From Marinilabilia rubra (GTDB lineage: Bacteria > Bacteroidota > Bacteroidia > Bacteroidales > Marinilabiliaceae): a DNA stretch of 64,000 nucleotides. Of the stretch, positions 1 to 9,159 are shown one piece after another. The position numbers were made by a program, and so were the translations under genes. The DNA is taken from contig NZ_QEWP01000021.1 of the NCBI RefSeq assembly GCF_003121985.1, forward strand, positions 1-64,000, written 5' to 3'. The notes under the pieces were generated by a model that saw only the letters and a program-made list of their open reading frames with translations, made no database searches and was not told the origin of the DNA. How positions within the stretch are numbered: the first letter of the stretch is position 1; the number at the start of each line of letters is the position of its first letter.

Positions 1-24
1 TTGGTCTCTCTCGCAAAGCGGGTG

Positions 25-57
25 CAAAGATAACAGATATTATTTCGTTTCTCCAAA
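25..57 (-). promoter_or_regulatory. Bacteroidota-type promoter firing out of the left edge
   Basis: Read on the minus strand there is a TTTG (54-57), a 21-nt spacer and TATCTTTG (25-32), which matches the Bacteroidota sigma-ABfr consensus (TTTG then TAnnTTTG). It would drive a gene lying left of the window. That gene is not visible, so its identity is unknown. Confidence 0.6.
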
Positions 58-266
58 CCCTTTTGCAATCTTTTTTCCAAATATTCTTTAAGTCGCTTAT
101 TTTCAATAAGACTTTTTTTCGGAGCATTTTTGACAGGAAAACAAAAATACCAAAAACGGTAATTCTTGTCAATAAAAAATGGTTGGAAATGTGGAATTGA
201 AACAGAGATTCTCATTAATCCCTATACTTATTGTATCTTCGCAGAAAATTCAACACAAATTAAGCT

Positions 267-1148
267 ATGACACACAAAGCGGGTTTTGTAAATATAATAG
301 GCAATCCGAATGTCGGAAAATCAACCCTTTCCAATAAACTTATCGGGGAAAGACTCTCAATTATAACCTCAAAAGCCCAGACCACCAGGCACCGTATTTT
401 CGGAATTGTTAATAAAGAAGATTATCAGATTGTATTTTCAGACACCCCCGGAGTACTTAAGCCAAAGTATAAGCTCCAGGAGTCGATGCTGCACTTTTCA
501 AAGTCTGCATTAGCCGACGCTGATATACTATTATATATTACAGATACTGTAGAAACTCCGGATAAGAACGATGAATTTCTAAATATGGTTAAGAAGGCCA
601 CGGTTCCGGTGCTTTTGGCCATCAATAAAATTGACCTGATTCAGCAAAAAGAACTGGAAGATTTGGTGGATTTCTGGAAAAAGGAATTGCCGGAAGCAGA
701 AATATACCCCTTATCTGCACTTCATAAATTCAATATTCAGAATCTATATGACAGAATTGTTGAATTGCTGCCTGATTCTCCTCCCTTCTTTGATAAGGAT
801 GCCCTTACTGATAAACCGGAACGGTTTTTTGTATCAGAAATAATCAGGGAAAAGGTCTTACTTAACTACCAAAAGGAAATACCATACTCGGTAGAAGTTG
901 AGGTGGAACAGTTTAAAGAAGGCGAAAAGAGACACGACATAAGATGTATCATTCATGTAAGTCGGGATTCTCAAAAAGGCATTATAATAGGTCATCAGGG
1001 AAAAGCACTTAAGAAACTGGGTATTGATGCCCGAAAAGAAATTGAATTATTTTTGGGGAAACAGGTCTACCTGGAACTTTATGTAAAAGTCTCGAAAGAC
1101 TGGCGTGACACCGACAACTTTCTAAAAAATTTCGGATACGACCAGTAG
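267..1148 (+). CDS. era: GTPase Era
   Basis: Era is an essential GTPase that binds the 3' end of 16S rRNA and assists maturation of the small ribosomal subunit in the cytoplasm. The 293-residue product has the usual family length. It shows the P-loop GNPNVGKST at residues 12-20, DTPG at 59-62 and NKID at 120-123. A C-terminal KH RNA-binding domain carries GIIIGHQGKALKKLG near residue 240. The ATG start gives the canonical short N-terminus before the first G motif. It is followed at 188 bp by der on the same strand, the usual Bacteroidota order. A weak -7-like box (TATCTTCG, 234-241) lies 25 nt upstream of the start. Family assignment is secure; regulation is inferred only. Confidence 0.97.
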   Translation: MTHKAGFVNIIGNPNVGKSTLSNKLIGERLSIITSKAQTTRHRIFGIVNKEDYQIVFSDTPGVLKPKYKLQESMLHFSKSALADADILLYITDTVETPDKNDEFLNMVKKATVPVLLAINKIDLIQQKELEDLVDFWKKELPEAEIYPLSALHKFNIQNLYDRIVELLPDSPPFFDKDALTDKPERFFVSEIIREKVLLNYQKEIPYSVEVEVEQFKEGEKRHDIRCIIHVSRDSQKGIIIGHQGKALKKLGIDARKEIELFLGKQVYLELYVKVSKDWRDTDNFLKNFGYDQ

Positions 1149-1175
1149 ATTTATCTGTAAATCAATCATTTTTAT

Positions 1176-1336
1176 TAATTTTGCCCGCCTTAAAATTTTA
1201 AGGTCATCATTCTGATGATGATGAAATCAGTTGATGATGAAGGGCAACAGCCCTCCATTATCCCGTTTTTCCTGGTTTTAGAGGTGAGTAAAAACGGGCC
1301 AAAACAATATAGAAGCAAAAATACACTAACGATAAG
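1176..1336 (+). promoter_or_regulatory. der promoter box and structured leader
   Basis: TAATTTTG (1176-1183) matches the -7 consensus, but no clear -33 TTG is seen. The roughly 150 nt before the der start can fold. One element is CATCATTCTGATGATG near 1205-1220. A second is a stem CCCGTTTTT (1262-1270) with AAAAACGGG (1290-1298). There is no T-tract, so this is not a classical terminator. A regulatory leader is possible but unproven. Confidence 0.4.
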
Positions 1337-2641
1337 ATGGGAAATATTGTAGCCATAGTAGGAAGGCCAAATGTTGGCAAATCGACACTATTCAATCGCC
1401 TTACAGAATCACGTCAGGCCATAGTAGATGAAGCAAGCGGAGTAACACGTGACCGTATTTACGGAAAGGCCGAATGGAATGGAGTACGCTTCTCTGTGGT
1501 AGACACAGGCGGATATGCAGTGAATTCAGAAGATCATTTTGAAGAAGCCATTCGCGATCAGGTTTTAATCGCGATAGAAGAAGCGGACGTAATATTGTTT
1601 GTCGTAGATGTTATTACCGGAATTACAGATTACGATCAGGCAGTTTCTGAAATCCTTAGACGAAAAGCAAAGAATGTTATCATTGCTGTAAATAAGGTAG
1701 ACAATCATCAGCAAATCCCGGAAGCTTCATACTTCTATTCAATGGGGTTAAAAGATTTGTTCCCTGTCTCTGCAATTAATGGAGCCGGAACGGGAGATAT
1801 GCTGGATCATCTTGTAAAAACGTTACCCCAACAAACCTATGAAGAAGATCCTGAAATACCCCGTTTCACTGTGGTGGGACGTCCTAACGCAGGAAAGTCG
1901 TCTCTCATTAATGCCTTAATTGGAGAGAAACGCAATATTGTCACTCCACTATCGGGCACAACACGGGACAGCATTTTTACACGTTACAATAAGTATGGTC
2001 ACGACTTTTTACTGGTCGATACTGCCGGCATCCGCAAAAAAGCCAGAGTACATGAAGATCTGGAGTTTTACTCGGTTATGCGGGCCATCAGAGCTATTGA
2101 GAACTCTGATGTATGCGTTCTCATGATCGATGCAACGAGAGGATTTGAAGGCCAGGATCACAAGATATTCAGCCTGATCGAACGAAACCGAAAAGGCGTG
2201 GTGGTCCTGGTAAATAAATGGGATTTGATCGAAAAAGAGAGTAATACAGCCAAAAACTTTGCTGAAACTTTGCGGGCACAAACAGCTCCTTATACCGACT
2301 ATCCTATAATCTTTACATCAGCCACCGAAAAAACAAGAATATTTAAATCCCTCGAGGAAGCTGTGAAAGTATATGAAAATAAATCCAGGAAAATAGGCAC
2401 CTCCAAGCTTAATGATTTTCTCCTGCCAATAATAGAAAATTACCCGCCACCGGCCAACAAAGGGAAATACATTAAAATTAAATACATCACTCAACTTCCT
2501 TCGGGAGTGCCGACTTTTGCCTTTTTCTGCAACCTCCCACAATATGTAAAGGAACCCTACCGCAGATTTGTGGAGAACAAACTCAGAAAAAACTGGGATT
2601 TTACTGGGGTACCGATGAACATACTCTTCAAAAAGAAATAA
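1337..2641 (+). CDS. der: Ribosome-associated GTPase Der (EngA)
   Basis: Der is a double-GTPase needed for assembly of the 50S ribosomal subunit. The 434-residue protein has two tandem G domains. The first has GRPNVGKST at residues 9-17, DTGG at 56-59 and NKVD at 119-122. The second has GRPNAGKSS from residue 181, DTAG, and NKWD. A C-terminal KH-like domain follows and ends in the basic segment typical of Der. Length is normal for the family. The stop codon (2639-2641) forms part of the 6-bp target duplication of a MITE-like element that begins at 2645, so the native 3' flank has been replaced without altering the protein. Confidence 0.97.
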   Translation: MGNIVAIVGRPNVGKSTLFNRLTESRQAIVDEASGVTRDRIYGKAEWNGVRFSVVDTGGYAVNSEDHFEEAIRDQVLIAIEEADVILFVVDVITGITDYDQAVSEILRRKAKNVIIAVNKVDNHQQIPEASYFYSMGLKDLFPVSAINGAGTGDMLDHLVKTLPQQTYEEDPEIPRFTVVGRPNAGKSSLINALIGEKRNIVTPLSGTTRDSIFTRYNKYGHDFLLVDTAGIRKKARVHEDLEFYSVMRAIRAIENSDVCVLMIDATRGFEGQDHKIFSLIERNRKGVVVLVNKWDLIEKESNTAKNFAETLRAQTAPYTDYPIIFTSATEKTRIFKSLEEAVKVYENKSRKIGTSKLNDFLLPIIENYPPPANKGKYIKIKYITQLPSGVPTFAFFCNLPQYVKEPYRRFVENKLRKNWDFTGVPMNILFKKK

Positions 2642-2644
2642 ATA

Positions 2645-2877
2645 GGGAGCGCTGAAAAACGCCTACTTTATTAGCGTTTAAAACTTTAAATCATATCATC
2701 AAACTCCTATGTGCAAGGTTATTCCACATCAAACTCGGATTTCTTTGCACTTAATCATAAAAAAACAGCTAATCAAAAGAACAAAATTTACTGCACCGCC
2801 CGAATCTCGAAGTATTTCAATACTCCTTCGATTGGGCGGCTTGTAAATTTTGCCCTTTTGACTTTTTCAAAAGTCCC
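2645..2877. mobile_element. MITE-like element, family 1, copy a
   Basis: A 233-bp non-coding unit begins GGGAGCGCTGAAAAA and ends TTTTTCAAAAGTCCC, imperfect terminal inverted repeats. It is bounded by a direct 6-bp repeat TAAATA (2639-2644 and 2878-2883), read as a target-site duplication. A second copy in the same orientation lies at 9160-9392, and the two share long stretches in order. Examples are TGCAAGGTTATT, TTTCTTTGCACTT, GCTAATCAAAAGAACA and CTCCTTCGATTGGGCGG. It contains an internal short palindrome (the GGGCGG/CCGCCC region) and no plausible ORF. Mobilisation in trans is an inference. Confidence 0.8.
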
Positions 2878-2887
2878 TAAATATCCC

Positions 2888-2895
2888 TATATTTG
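2888..2895 (+). promoter_or_regulatory. -7 box for the hemerythrin/LuxR unit
   Basis: TATATTTG matches the TAnnTTTG consensus 25 nt before the start codon. The expected -33 region would fall inside the right end of the adjacent MITE-like element, where no well-spaced TTG is seen. Confidence 0.5.
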
Positions 2896-2919
2896 TATTT
2901 ATTCTAAATAATCCTTGTA

Positions 2920-3654
2920 ATGCACATACATCCCAACATGAAAATGTCGGATTTGGTGCAGTCGGATTTTGAATTACTGGCTGTACTCCAACGACTTAAA
3001 ATTCCTTTTGGCTTCAAGGACAAAACCATTCAGACAGTGTGTAAGGAACAAGGCATTGATTTACACTTTTTCCTTAATCTTGTCAAATGGTTTCATGAGC
3101 GTGATTTTTTTCCGGGTGAAACCTTAATGAACCACCCTGTAAAATGGCTCGTAAAGTACTTAAGGTCTACACATTCCTGTTACGTAGATTATTACATCCC
3201 CAGGATAGAAAATGAGATTGTGCAGATGGAAAGCTTTGACCACTCAGCCGGTCACAACATGCAGCTTATGCTCAAGTTTTTCAGAGAATACATAACCGAA
3301 TTTTCTTCCCATATTCAATTGGAAGAGGAAAAGATATTTCCATACATTCTCCGGTTGGAGGAAAACCTCGCAAAAGAAGCTCCTGATCAGGACTTTTGGG
3401 AGAAAATCCAGGGATACACTATTAAGGATTTTCTGGATGAACACAGCGATATCGAAGAAAAGCTTGTGGACCTGAGAAACATTCTTCTAAAATATCTGGC
3501 CCCTCCATCAGACAATTGTATTTTCACTAATGTTTTGGTTGAAATATTCCGGCTTGGAAATGATTTAAACGATCACACCATTCTGGAAGAAAATGTATTA
3601 ATCCCTCAGGTTCTAAAACTGGAAGAGGAATTCAAAAAGAAATTTCCAGGCTAA
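2920..3654 (+). CDS. Hemerythrin-domain protein (RIC/ScdA-like)
   Basis: This protein probably binds a di-iron centre and acts in sensing or handling O2/NO, or in repair of iron-sulfur clusters, as RIC/YtfE-type proteins do. The 244-residue sequence has an N-terminal ScdA_N-like segment (residues about 1-65) followed by a hemerythrin bundle. Candidate metal ligands lie in DHSAGHNMQ, SHIQLEEEKIFPYI, DEHSDIEE and NDHTILEENVLIP, spaced like HHE domains. The N-terminal segment lacks the CCGG-like cysteines of classical ScdA, so cluster repair is less certain than iron binding. It sits 12 bp upstream of a LuxR-type regulator and is probably co-transcribed with it. A start at 2938 (MKMSDLV) is also possible. 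Confidence 0.8.
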   Translation: MHIHPNMKMSDLVQSDFELLAVLQRLKIPFGFKDKTIQTVCKEQGIDLHFFLNLVKWFHERDFFPGETLMNHPVKWLVKYLRSTHSCYVDYYIPRIENEIVQMESFDHSAGHNMQLMLKFFREYITEFSSHIQLEEEKIFPYILRLEENLAKEAPDQDFWEKIQGYTIKDFLDEHSDIEEKLVDLRNILLKYLAPPSDNCIFTNVLVEIFRLGNDLNDHTILEENVLIPQVLKLEEEFKKKFPG

Positions 3655-3666
3655 CCACTTTTCATT

Positions 3667-4242
3667 ATGGCCAAAGTATTAATTGCAGAAACATCCTATC
3701 TCGTTCGAAAAGGTTTGGTTAGCCTTCTGGAGCACACAGATGGCGTCACCGAGCTCAAGGCAGCAGGACATCCCGAAACCATTATGCTCACCTTGAAAGA
3801 ATACAGTCCGGATATTCTTTTGCTCAATTCAGCCATAACAATGCCCGTCACTAATGAGAAACTCACATCTATTCTTCATGAAAATGCACGTATTATATAC
3901 ATTTTAAATACACCTCTCCCGGCAGAGAGCCCTTCGTCGCAGATATCAGTTTTTGATACCAAGAATAAATTATCAGAAAAACTCTCTTTCCACATCAGCC
4001 AATATGCAACCCAGGATAATGACAAAGGGGAAACAGAAGAACTCACTCCCAGGGAACGACTGATTCTCAAACATGTTGCATTGGGGCGCACCAATAAAGA
4101 GATTGCTTCAGAACTATTTATCAGTACGCATACTGTTATTTCGCATCGCAAAAACATTACAAGGAAACTGGACATCAAAACCGTCTCGGGTCTTACTGTT
4201 TATGCCATCCTGAATGGGATCATAAAAATGGAAGATATTTAA
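3667..4242 (+). CDS. LuxR/NarL-type regulator with degenerate receiver
   Basis: This is a DNA-binding regulator of 191 residues. The C-terminal LuxR-type helix-turn-helix is clear from about residue 125 (LTPRERLILKHVALGRTNKEIA, STHTVISHRKNI). The N-terminal half resembles a response-regulator receiver but is atypical. The phospho-acceptor position reads LLLNSAITMP with Asn54 where Asp is expected, and the usual acidic pair after strand 1 is reduced to AET. Phosphorylation by a histidine kinase is therefore unlikely. The close link to the hemerythrin gene (12 bp) suggests a redox or NO input through that protein, which is inference. No cognate kinase is adjacent. Confidence 0.85.
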   Translation: MAKVLIAETSYLVRKGLVSLLEHTDGVTELKAAGHPETIMLTLKEYSPDILLLNSAITMPVTNEKLTSILHENARIIYILNTPLPAESPSSQISVFDTKNKLSEKLSFHISQYATQDNDKGETEELTPRERLILKHVALGRTNKEIASELFISTHTVISHRKNITRKLDIKTVSGLTVYAILNGIIKMEDI

Positions 4243-4259
4243 TTCCGGTTCCAATTTCG

Positions 4260-4267
4260 TATCTTTG
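4260..4267 (+). promoter_or_regulatory. -7 box for the RDD gene
   Basis: TATCTTTG matches the TAnnTTTG consensus exactly and ends 7 nt before the RDD start codon, implying a very short leader. No clear -33 element was found at the expected distance. Confidence 0.5.
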
Positions 4268-4274
4268 CCAACAT

Positions 4275-4679
4275 ATGGAAACGGAAGAAAACCAAAAATT
4301 ACCCTGGGAAAAGGTCTCTTTAGGAGAACGCATCCTGGCCGGATTAATTGATATAATTGTAGCTGCATTACTATCCCTTTTTCCAAAAATAGGGTGGATG
4401 TTTGGCCTGATCTATTTATTAGCTAAAGATTCTTTTTCATTCCTGGATGGCCAGAGTTTTGGCAAGAAACTGTTCAACCTGCGGACAATTGCCCTACCCC
4501 ATCACTCGTCCTTATCAGGATGGCCTGAGAAATCTATCATACGGGGACTTGTGCTTATAATTCCAATACTGAACCTGTTTGATTTGTACTACTTAATCAT
4601 TCACAAGGTACGTATTGCTGACCGATGGGCTGAAACCCGGGTAATCAGAAATCAGGACTGGGAAGAGAGCGGTAGCTGA
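4275..4679 (+). CDS. RDD-family membrane protein
   Basis: This is a small inner-membrane protein of 134 residues with the RDD signature. GERILAGLIDIIVAALLSL forms the first membrane segment, with GWMFGLIYLLA next and LVLIIPILNLFDLYYLII near the C-terminus. The intervening GQSFGKKLFNLR motif is also typical. Function is not established for the family; some members are proposed to take part in transport. It lies 32 bp after the LuxR-type regulator and has its own -7 box. Its last 28 bp overlap the 3' end of the convergent sensor-kinase gene. Confidence 0.8.
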   Translation: METEENQKLPWEKVSLGERILAGLIDIIVAALLSLFPKIGWMFGLIYLLAKDSFSFLDGQSFGKKLFNLRTIALPHHSSLSGWPEKSIIRGLVLIIPILNLFDLYYLIIHKVRIADRWAETRVIRNQDWEESGS

Positions 4680-7600
4680 ATAAAAAATGTGGATCCTTCT
4701 CCCTGCTGAGTTTCGAACCAGATTTCACCTCCTGCACTTTCAATGATTCCTTTAACAATGGCTAATCCCAGTCCCATACCGCTGGTTTTAGTCGTGAAAT
4801 TGGGAACAAACATCTTTTCGCGGACTTCTTCCGGGATGCCTTTTCCATTATCCCGGATTTTAACGAGTACACTCCCGCCTTCTACCGATCCGGATATTTT
4901 AATTCGCCCTGTTCGATCCTTAGGAATAGCCTGAACAGCATTATTAATCAAATTATTAAAAACCCCGAGCATCTGTTCTCCATCGGCATTCACAATTAAG
5001 GATTCATGCTTGCCAAAATCAGTAACAATCTCTACCTCATCAACTTTAGAAAACAAGGTCACACTGCTTCTAACCTTTTCTATCAAATCAATGTTTTCTC
5101 GTTTAGCAGCCGGCATTTTGGCAAAATGGCTGAATTCGGTAGCAATTGAAGATAATTTTTCAATCTGCTCAATCAGAGTTCCGGTTACCCGCTCTAGAAA
5201 AGCATCAAAATCCGGCACCTTATCTTTCCATGCCCTTTGCAAGTACTGAATATTAAGTTTCATCGGAGTAAGCGGATTCTTTATTTCATGTGCAATCTGA
5301 CGGGCCATTTCACGCCAGGCCAATTCCCGTTCCGTGCGGGCAAGCTTGGAAGCACTTTCCGATAATTCATCGACCATCCGGTTATACTCCCCAACCAGGC
5401 TTCCAATTTCATCTTCACCCTGATAGTCGATCTTTTCATTATGACGGTCAATTTTCAGCTCTGACAACTTGGATTGTAAGACCTGAAGAGGCCGCGTAAT
5501 CTGTCTTGACAAAAAGACCCCGATACCAATCACAATGAAGGAGAACAATAAATAAAAATTGACTACGGTCATAACAACTGAAGACACCTCTTCCCGCAAC
5601 TCATTATTAGCCACAAAGTAGGGAACATTTACGTATCCCAGAAGAACATCATCCCGACTGTAAAACGGAACGTAGTAAGATGTATACTCCAGACGACCAA
5701 CTCTTTCATCTCCAAGAAAGCGGGAAGCACCATTAAAAACCAGCTCATAATAAGCAGAGGGATTCATTTGACTTCCTATCAGTCCCTGATCAAATAGCTC
5801 GGGACGTGAGGACGCCAGCAGTGAGCCATCCTTTGAAAATAAATTAATGTCGCAAAAGAAAACATTTGAAATGGTCTGAAGCTGATAGTTCAGATATTTT
5901 TCATTTCCTTCATTCAACGAACCTTCTAACCCTATCTTAGACTCCAACTCCAATAACACTGATTGCACCTTATCATTGAGCAATTCCTCGTGTTTATTTT
6001 TAAACTGGTTGACAGTATATAAGATGGTACCAATTGCAACAACCAACAGTATGAAAAGCATCAGGCCAACAAATGACAGTTGAATTCTTTTTTGTACAGA
6101 CAGCTTAAATGTGAAGGAAAGGCTCTGGGCCTGTGTCAGTCCTACCAGCAGTAAACCTGTTATGAAGAAGAAAATGAAGAACACAGAAAATGCTATAAAA
6201 ATATCTGAAACAGAGTGATCTTCACGGCTGAGAATAACAACAGTATCAGGTTCAGGACTAAACACCAAATGCGAATAGCCTCCTTCCTTCATATACATTT
6301 TAGACTCCTCACTGAATTGCATTTGCCTGAAAGTCCCGTGGTAATCGTATTCCCCGGAACGTTTAACTAAATGGCCATCTACATATTTGGCATAACTGTA
6401 GTCATTAAAAAGCCCCAACCTGGCTTGTTCCTTTTGGCTTATAAGCAATTCAGGATATCCCAATCCTTCGAAATATGGTTTTGACTGAAGTTCAATAAAC
6501 AAAGTTGTTTCCAGCGGATGTCCTTCAAAAAAACGGAAAGCCCCTAAATATGAAACCCTTCCATTGTCATTATTTAAATAATAAAAATGGTTGTTGCCAT
6601 CTATGAGGTTGCCTTCTTTGTGAACTATTGAGAAAAAATACTGATAGCAATTATAGGCTTCTCCGGTCTCTTCAAAAACAACATTACCTCCGGGCCAGCA
6701 AGGCACAATTTGCATGTCGTAACGGCCCCAATAGCCGTAAAAATAATACTTTAGCAAATGATTCCTTACGGCTGACTGATTGATATTGGTTTGCGCCAAT
6801 AGCTGCCGAAGGGGCGCATCCTGCAAAATCTGCCTCTCAATATCGTTAAGATACATCTCTGCAACAGGATCTTCTTCCCGCAACAATTGATAAGACAGAT
6901 TTTCTACAAGTAAGGACCTGTTTTCTTCTTCTTTTTGAATAGTCCGATCAATAAGAACGGTGCCGGAAAACAACGCTATTAATGAAACCAACCATAAAAA
7001 AGTATTGTATGAATGATGCAGCCGGAAGTCTCTCTTCACCATTGCCAATAGTAAACCAACCAATCCGGCAAACAGTATTGACCAGTCACTCGAGCCATAA
7101 CCCAAACCTCCCCAAAGTAAGGCTATCAGAATGGTGGATCCGGCAATTAGAAGACACAACTGAGCTCTGCTGATACGGAAAATAAAAAGACGGATTACCT
7201 TTTCAATAATCAGAATGAATGAAAAAAACAGCAGAGCCAGAATAAATATTTTAGTGACCGCTATTTCGTCAATCTCAATAACTTTAAAGAAGACAGAGGG
7301 GCCGGAGGAGTGCTCCACCAATTTATAGATGAGCCGCATCAGGTAAAGCATCCAAATTTGAACGCCAGAAAAGAAAAGCAAAAATAATGCAGCTGTAGAA
7401 AAGGGTCGGTCTTTATTCCCATTTAAGAAAACCGGCCATCGAAAGAATCGGAAAATAAAAAAAGAGATCAGTAAGATAAAGATGGCAAAAAGAAGTAAGG
7501 CCCCCAAAGAAGAAAACAGGTCTGACATAGCAAAATGCAGAGGCGAGAAAAGCCCAAGATCCTGAAAAGCTGACAAGCCTGAATGCCAAAACGCAAAGTA

Positions 7601-8344
7601 AAAATAAACAGAAAACACGCCAATGGCGAGCAGCAATCGAATATTTTGAAACCGATGCCCCCTGGATTGCTTTAACCACATAAGGATTATCCCCCATAAA
7701 GCCAGCACGGAAAGCAAGTAAGCCCAAAAGACATAGATCCCTGCTGAATTAGTCTTCTGACGACGCATTAAATTACTGACGGAAAACAAGTACTCTCCTT
7801 CCAACCCGTAAACAGGCTTGTAAAAGGAATTTTGATTGCGTACAATATCAACTGAAGGTGCAAGGGCAAGAGGCAATAAGAAACGATCCTTCAGGTATTT
7901 GTTTTGATAAGGAAATGACTGCTTTATTTTGTACATGCCGACCAGCAAAAAGTCATTCTGCCGCATTTGCTGAACCAGATAACACCCATTGTCGAGTTTG
8001 ATGAAAGGTTGTGATAAAAAAACGGGATGCACATCCTGTAACGGTAAACCCTGATCGGACCAGGCCACCAATTTATTGTTCTTAAAAACAAGTAAATCAT
8101 TTCCGGTTTCCGAGATAGAATCCATGGCAGCCCATGTTTGGGATGGGGTTTTCAATATGCTGTCGGGAAAGTTCTTGAGTAACTCGTTTAAGTAGACCTG
8201 TCGTTTCTGAATGACTTTTTCCAATTGGGATACATCCAGTTCCTGTTTTCGTTCTCCGGTAAAGAAAAACTCCAGGAACAACCCACTCGTTGTTCCTGCT
8301 AGAAATAAAAATATAAGTATCCACCAGATTTTTTTACCGGACAT
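4652..8344 (-). CDS. Large NtrY-like membrane sensor histidine kinase
   Basis: This is an inner-membrane two-component sensor of 1230 residues, far longer than most kinases. The N-terminal half carries many predicted membrane segments and large non-membrane loops of unknown ligand specificity. A later membrane segment, near TVVNFYLLFSFIVIGIGVFL, is followed by a HAMP-like linker. The kinase core is complete. The H-box HEIKNPLTPMKL has the phospho-accepting His at about residue 1019, the N-box is NNLINNAVQAIP near 1130, and then come DNGKGIP and SGMGLGLAIVKG. HEIKNPLTP is characteristic of NtrY-type kinases. No response regulator is next to it, so the partner is unknown. The 3' end overlaps the convergent RDD gene by 28 bp. 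Confidence 0.9.
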   Translation of the reverse strand: MSGKKIWWILIFLFLAGTTSGLFLEFFFTGERKQELDVSQLEKVIQKRQVYLNELLKNFPDSILKTPSQTWAAMDSISETGNDLLVFKNNKLVAWSDQGLPLQDVHPVFLSQPFIKLDNGCYLVQQMRQNDFLLVGMYKIKQSFPYQNKYLKDRFLLPLALAPSVDIVRNQNSFYKPVYGLEGEYLFSVSNLMRRQKTNSAGIYVFWAYLLSVLALWGIILMWLKQSRGHRFQNIRLLLAIGVFSVYFYFAFWHSGLSAFQDLGLFSPLHFAMSDLFSSLGALLLFAIFILLISFFIFRFFRWPVFLNGNKDRPFSTAALFLLFFSGVQIWMLYLMRLIYKLVEHSSGPSVFFKVIEIDEIAVTKIFILALLFFSFILIIEKVIRLFIFRISRAQLCLLIAGSTILIALLWGGLGYGSSDWSILFAGLVGLLLAMVKRDFRLHHSYNTFLWLVSLIALFSGTVLIDRTIQKEEENRSLLVENLSYQLLREEDPVAEMYLNDIERQILQDAPLRQLLAQTNINQSAVRNHLLKYYFYGYWGRYDMQIVPCWPGGNVVFEETGEAYNCYQYFFSIVHKEGNLIDGNNHFYYLNNDNGRVSYLGAFRFFEGHPLETTLFIELQSKPYFEGLGYPELLISQKEQARLGLFNDYSYAKYVDGHLVKRSGEYDYHGTFRQMQFSEESKMYMKEGGYSHLVFSPEPDTVVILSREDHSVSDIFIAFSVFFIFFFITGLLLVGLTQAQSLSFTFKLSVQKRIQLSFVGLMLFILLVVAIGTILYTVNQFKNKHEELLNDKVQSVLLELESKIGLEGSLNEGNEKYLNYQLQTISNVFFCDINLFSKDGSLLASSRPELFDQGLIGSQMNPSAYYELVFNGASRFLGDERVGRLEYTSYYVPFYSRDDVLLGYVNVPYFVANNELREEVSSVVMTVVNFYLLFSFIVIGIGVFLSRQITRPLQVLQSKLSELKIDRHNEKIDYQGEDEIGSLVGEYNRMVDELSESASKLARTERELAWREMARQIAHEIKNPLTPMKLNIQYLQRAWKDKVPDFDAFLERVTGTLIEQIEKLSSIATEFSHFAKMPAAKRENIDLIEKVRSSVTLFSKVDEVEIVTDFGKHESLIVNADGEQMLGVFNNLINNAVQAIPKDRTGRIKISGSVEGGSVLVKIRDNGKGIPEEVREKMFVPNFTTKTSGMGLGLAIVKGIIESAGGEIWFETQQGEGSTFFIQLPLSSQS

Positions 8345-8599
8345 AGAGTTAATAATGAGGATTAAAACAACAGATCATTAGATCTTAGATTCAAATTAAT
8401 TATCAAAACACTGAATATCTGCATCTTAAAACAGAAGTTCACAAAACACAAACTATTAAGAATTAACCGATTACAACCCCACCTACGGGGAACAACGGAC
8501 TATTAATTAGAAAACAGGTTTAAAACAACTAAAGCAAAGCCTGGAAAAACCTATATCTCTAAATTTCACATGAAGGTAACAATAACCATGCAAAAACCC

Positions 8600-9073
8600 T
8601 TAATCGTGATGATAAGGTTCGTTTTTGAGTATGGTCATGGCTCGGTACAATTGTTCAGCAAATATTAATCGTACCATTTGGTGAGAAAAAGTCATCCTTG
8701 AAAGCGATATTTTTGAGTTTGAATGCTTGTAAACCTCGTCTGAAAATCCCCAGGCACCTCCTATGACAAAGACTAACCGGCGTGTTCCTGCAAGCATCTG
8801 CTTCTCCATAAAGCCTGCAAAATCCCGTGACGAAAAATGTTTGCCTCCCTCATCCAAAAGTATCAGTCTATCCGACTTATCAAGAACTTTCAAAATAGCT
8901 TCGCCTTCCAACTGTTTTAAAGCTTCAGGTTTAATTTTTCCTGCATTCTTTATATCGGGCAGCACCTTAGCGTCAAAGGGCAGATAATGATTAAGTCGTT
9001 TATAATAACTTTCAACACCTTCATTGAGCCATTTTTCAGAGGTTTTCCCGACCATTAAAAGAAGTACCTTCAT
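8600..9073 (-). CDS. rlmH: 23S rRNA pseudouridine-1915 N3-methyltransferase RlmH
   Basis: RlmH methylates N3 of pseudouridine 1915 in helix 69 of 23S rRNA, using SAM, on the assembled ribosome. The 157-residue product has the family length and a SPOUT fold. The SAM-binding knot segment reads FVIGGAWGFSDEVY. The conserved C-terminus contains LSRMTFSHQMVRLIFAEQLYRA and ends EPYHHD. The gene is monocistronic on the minus strand. The downstream sensor-kinase gene begins about 255 bp further on. Confidence 0.96.
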   Translation of the reverse strand: MKVLLLMVGKTSEKWLNEGVESYYKRLNHYLPFDAKVLPDIKNAGKIKPEALKQLEGEAILKVLDKSDRLILLDEGGKHFSSRDFAGFMEKQMLAGTRRLVFVIGGAWGFSDEVYKHSNSKISLSRMTFSHQMVRLIFAEQLYRAMTILKNEPYHHD

Positions 9074-9128
9074 TCGTTAATATTTATTTTTTAGGTCCAA
9101 CGCATTGTATTACTGCTAAACTGAACTA

Positions 9129-9157
9129 CAAAAATAGCTATTAACGACCAGATACAA
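9129..9157 (-). promoter_or_regulatory. Promoter of rlmH
   Basis: On the minus strand TTG (9155-9157), an 18-nt spacer and TATTTTTG (9129-9136) fit the Bacteroidota consensus. The -33 element stops 2 bp short of a MITE-like insertion that begins at 9160. The element therefore landed immediately upstream of this promoter. Confidence 0.6.
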
Positions 9158-9159
9158 CA

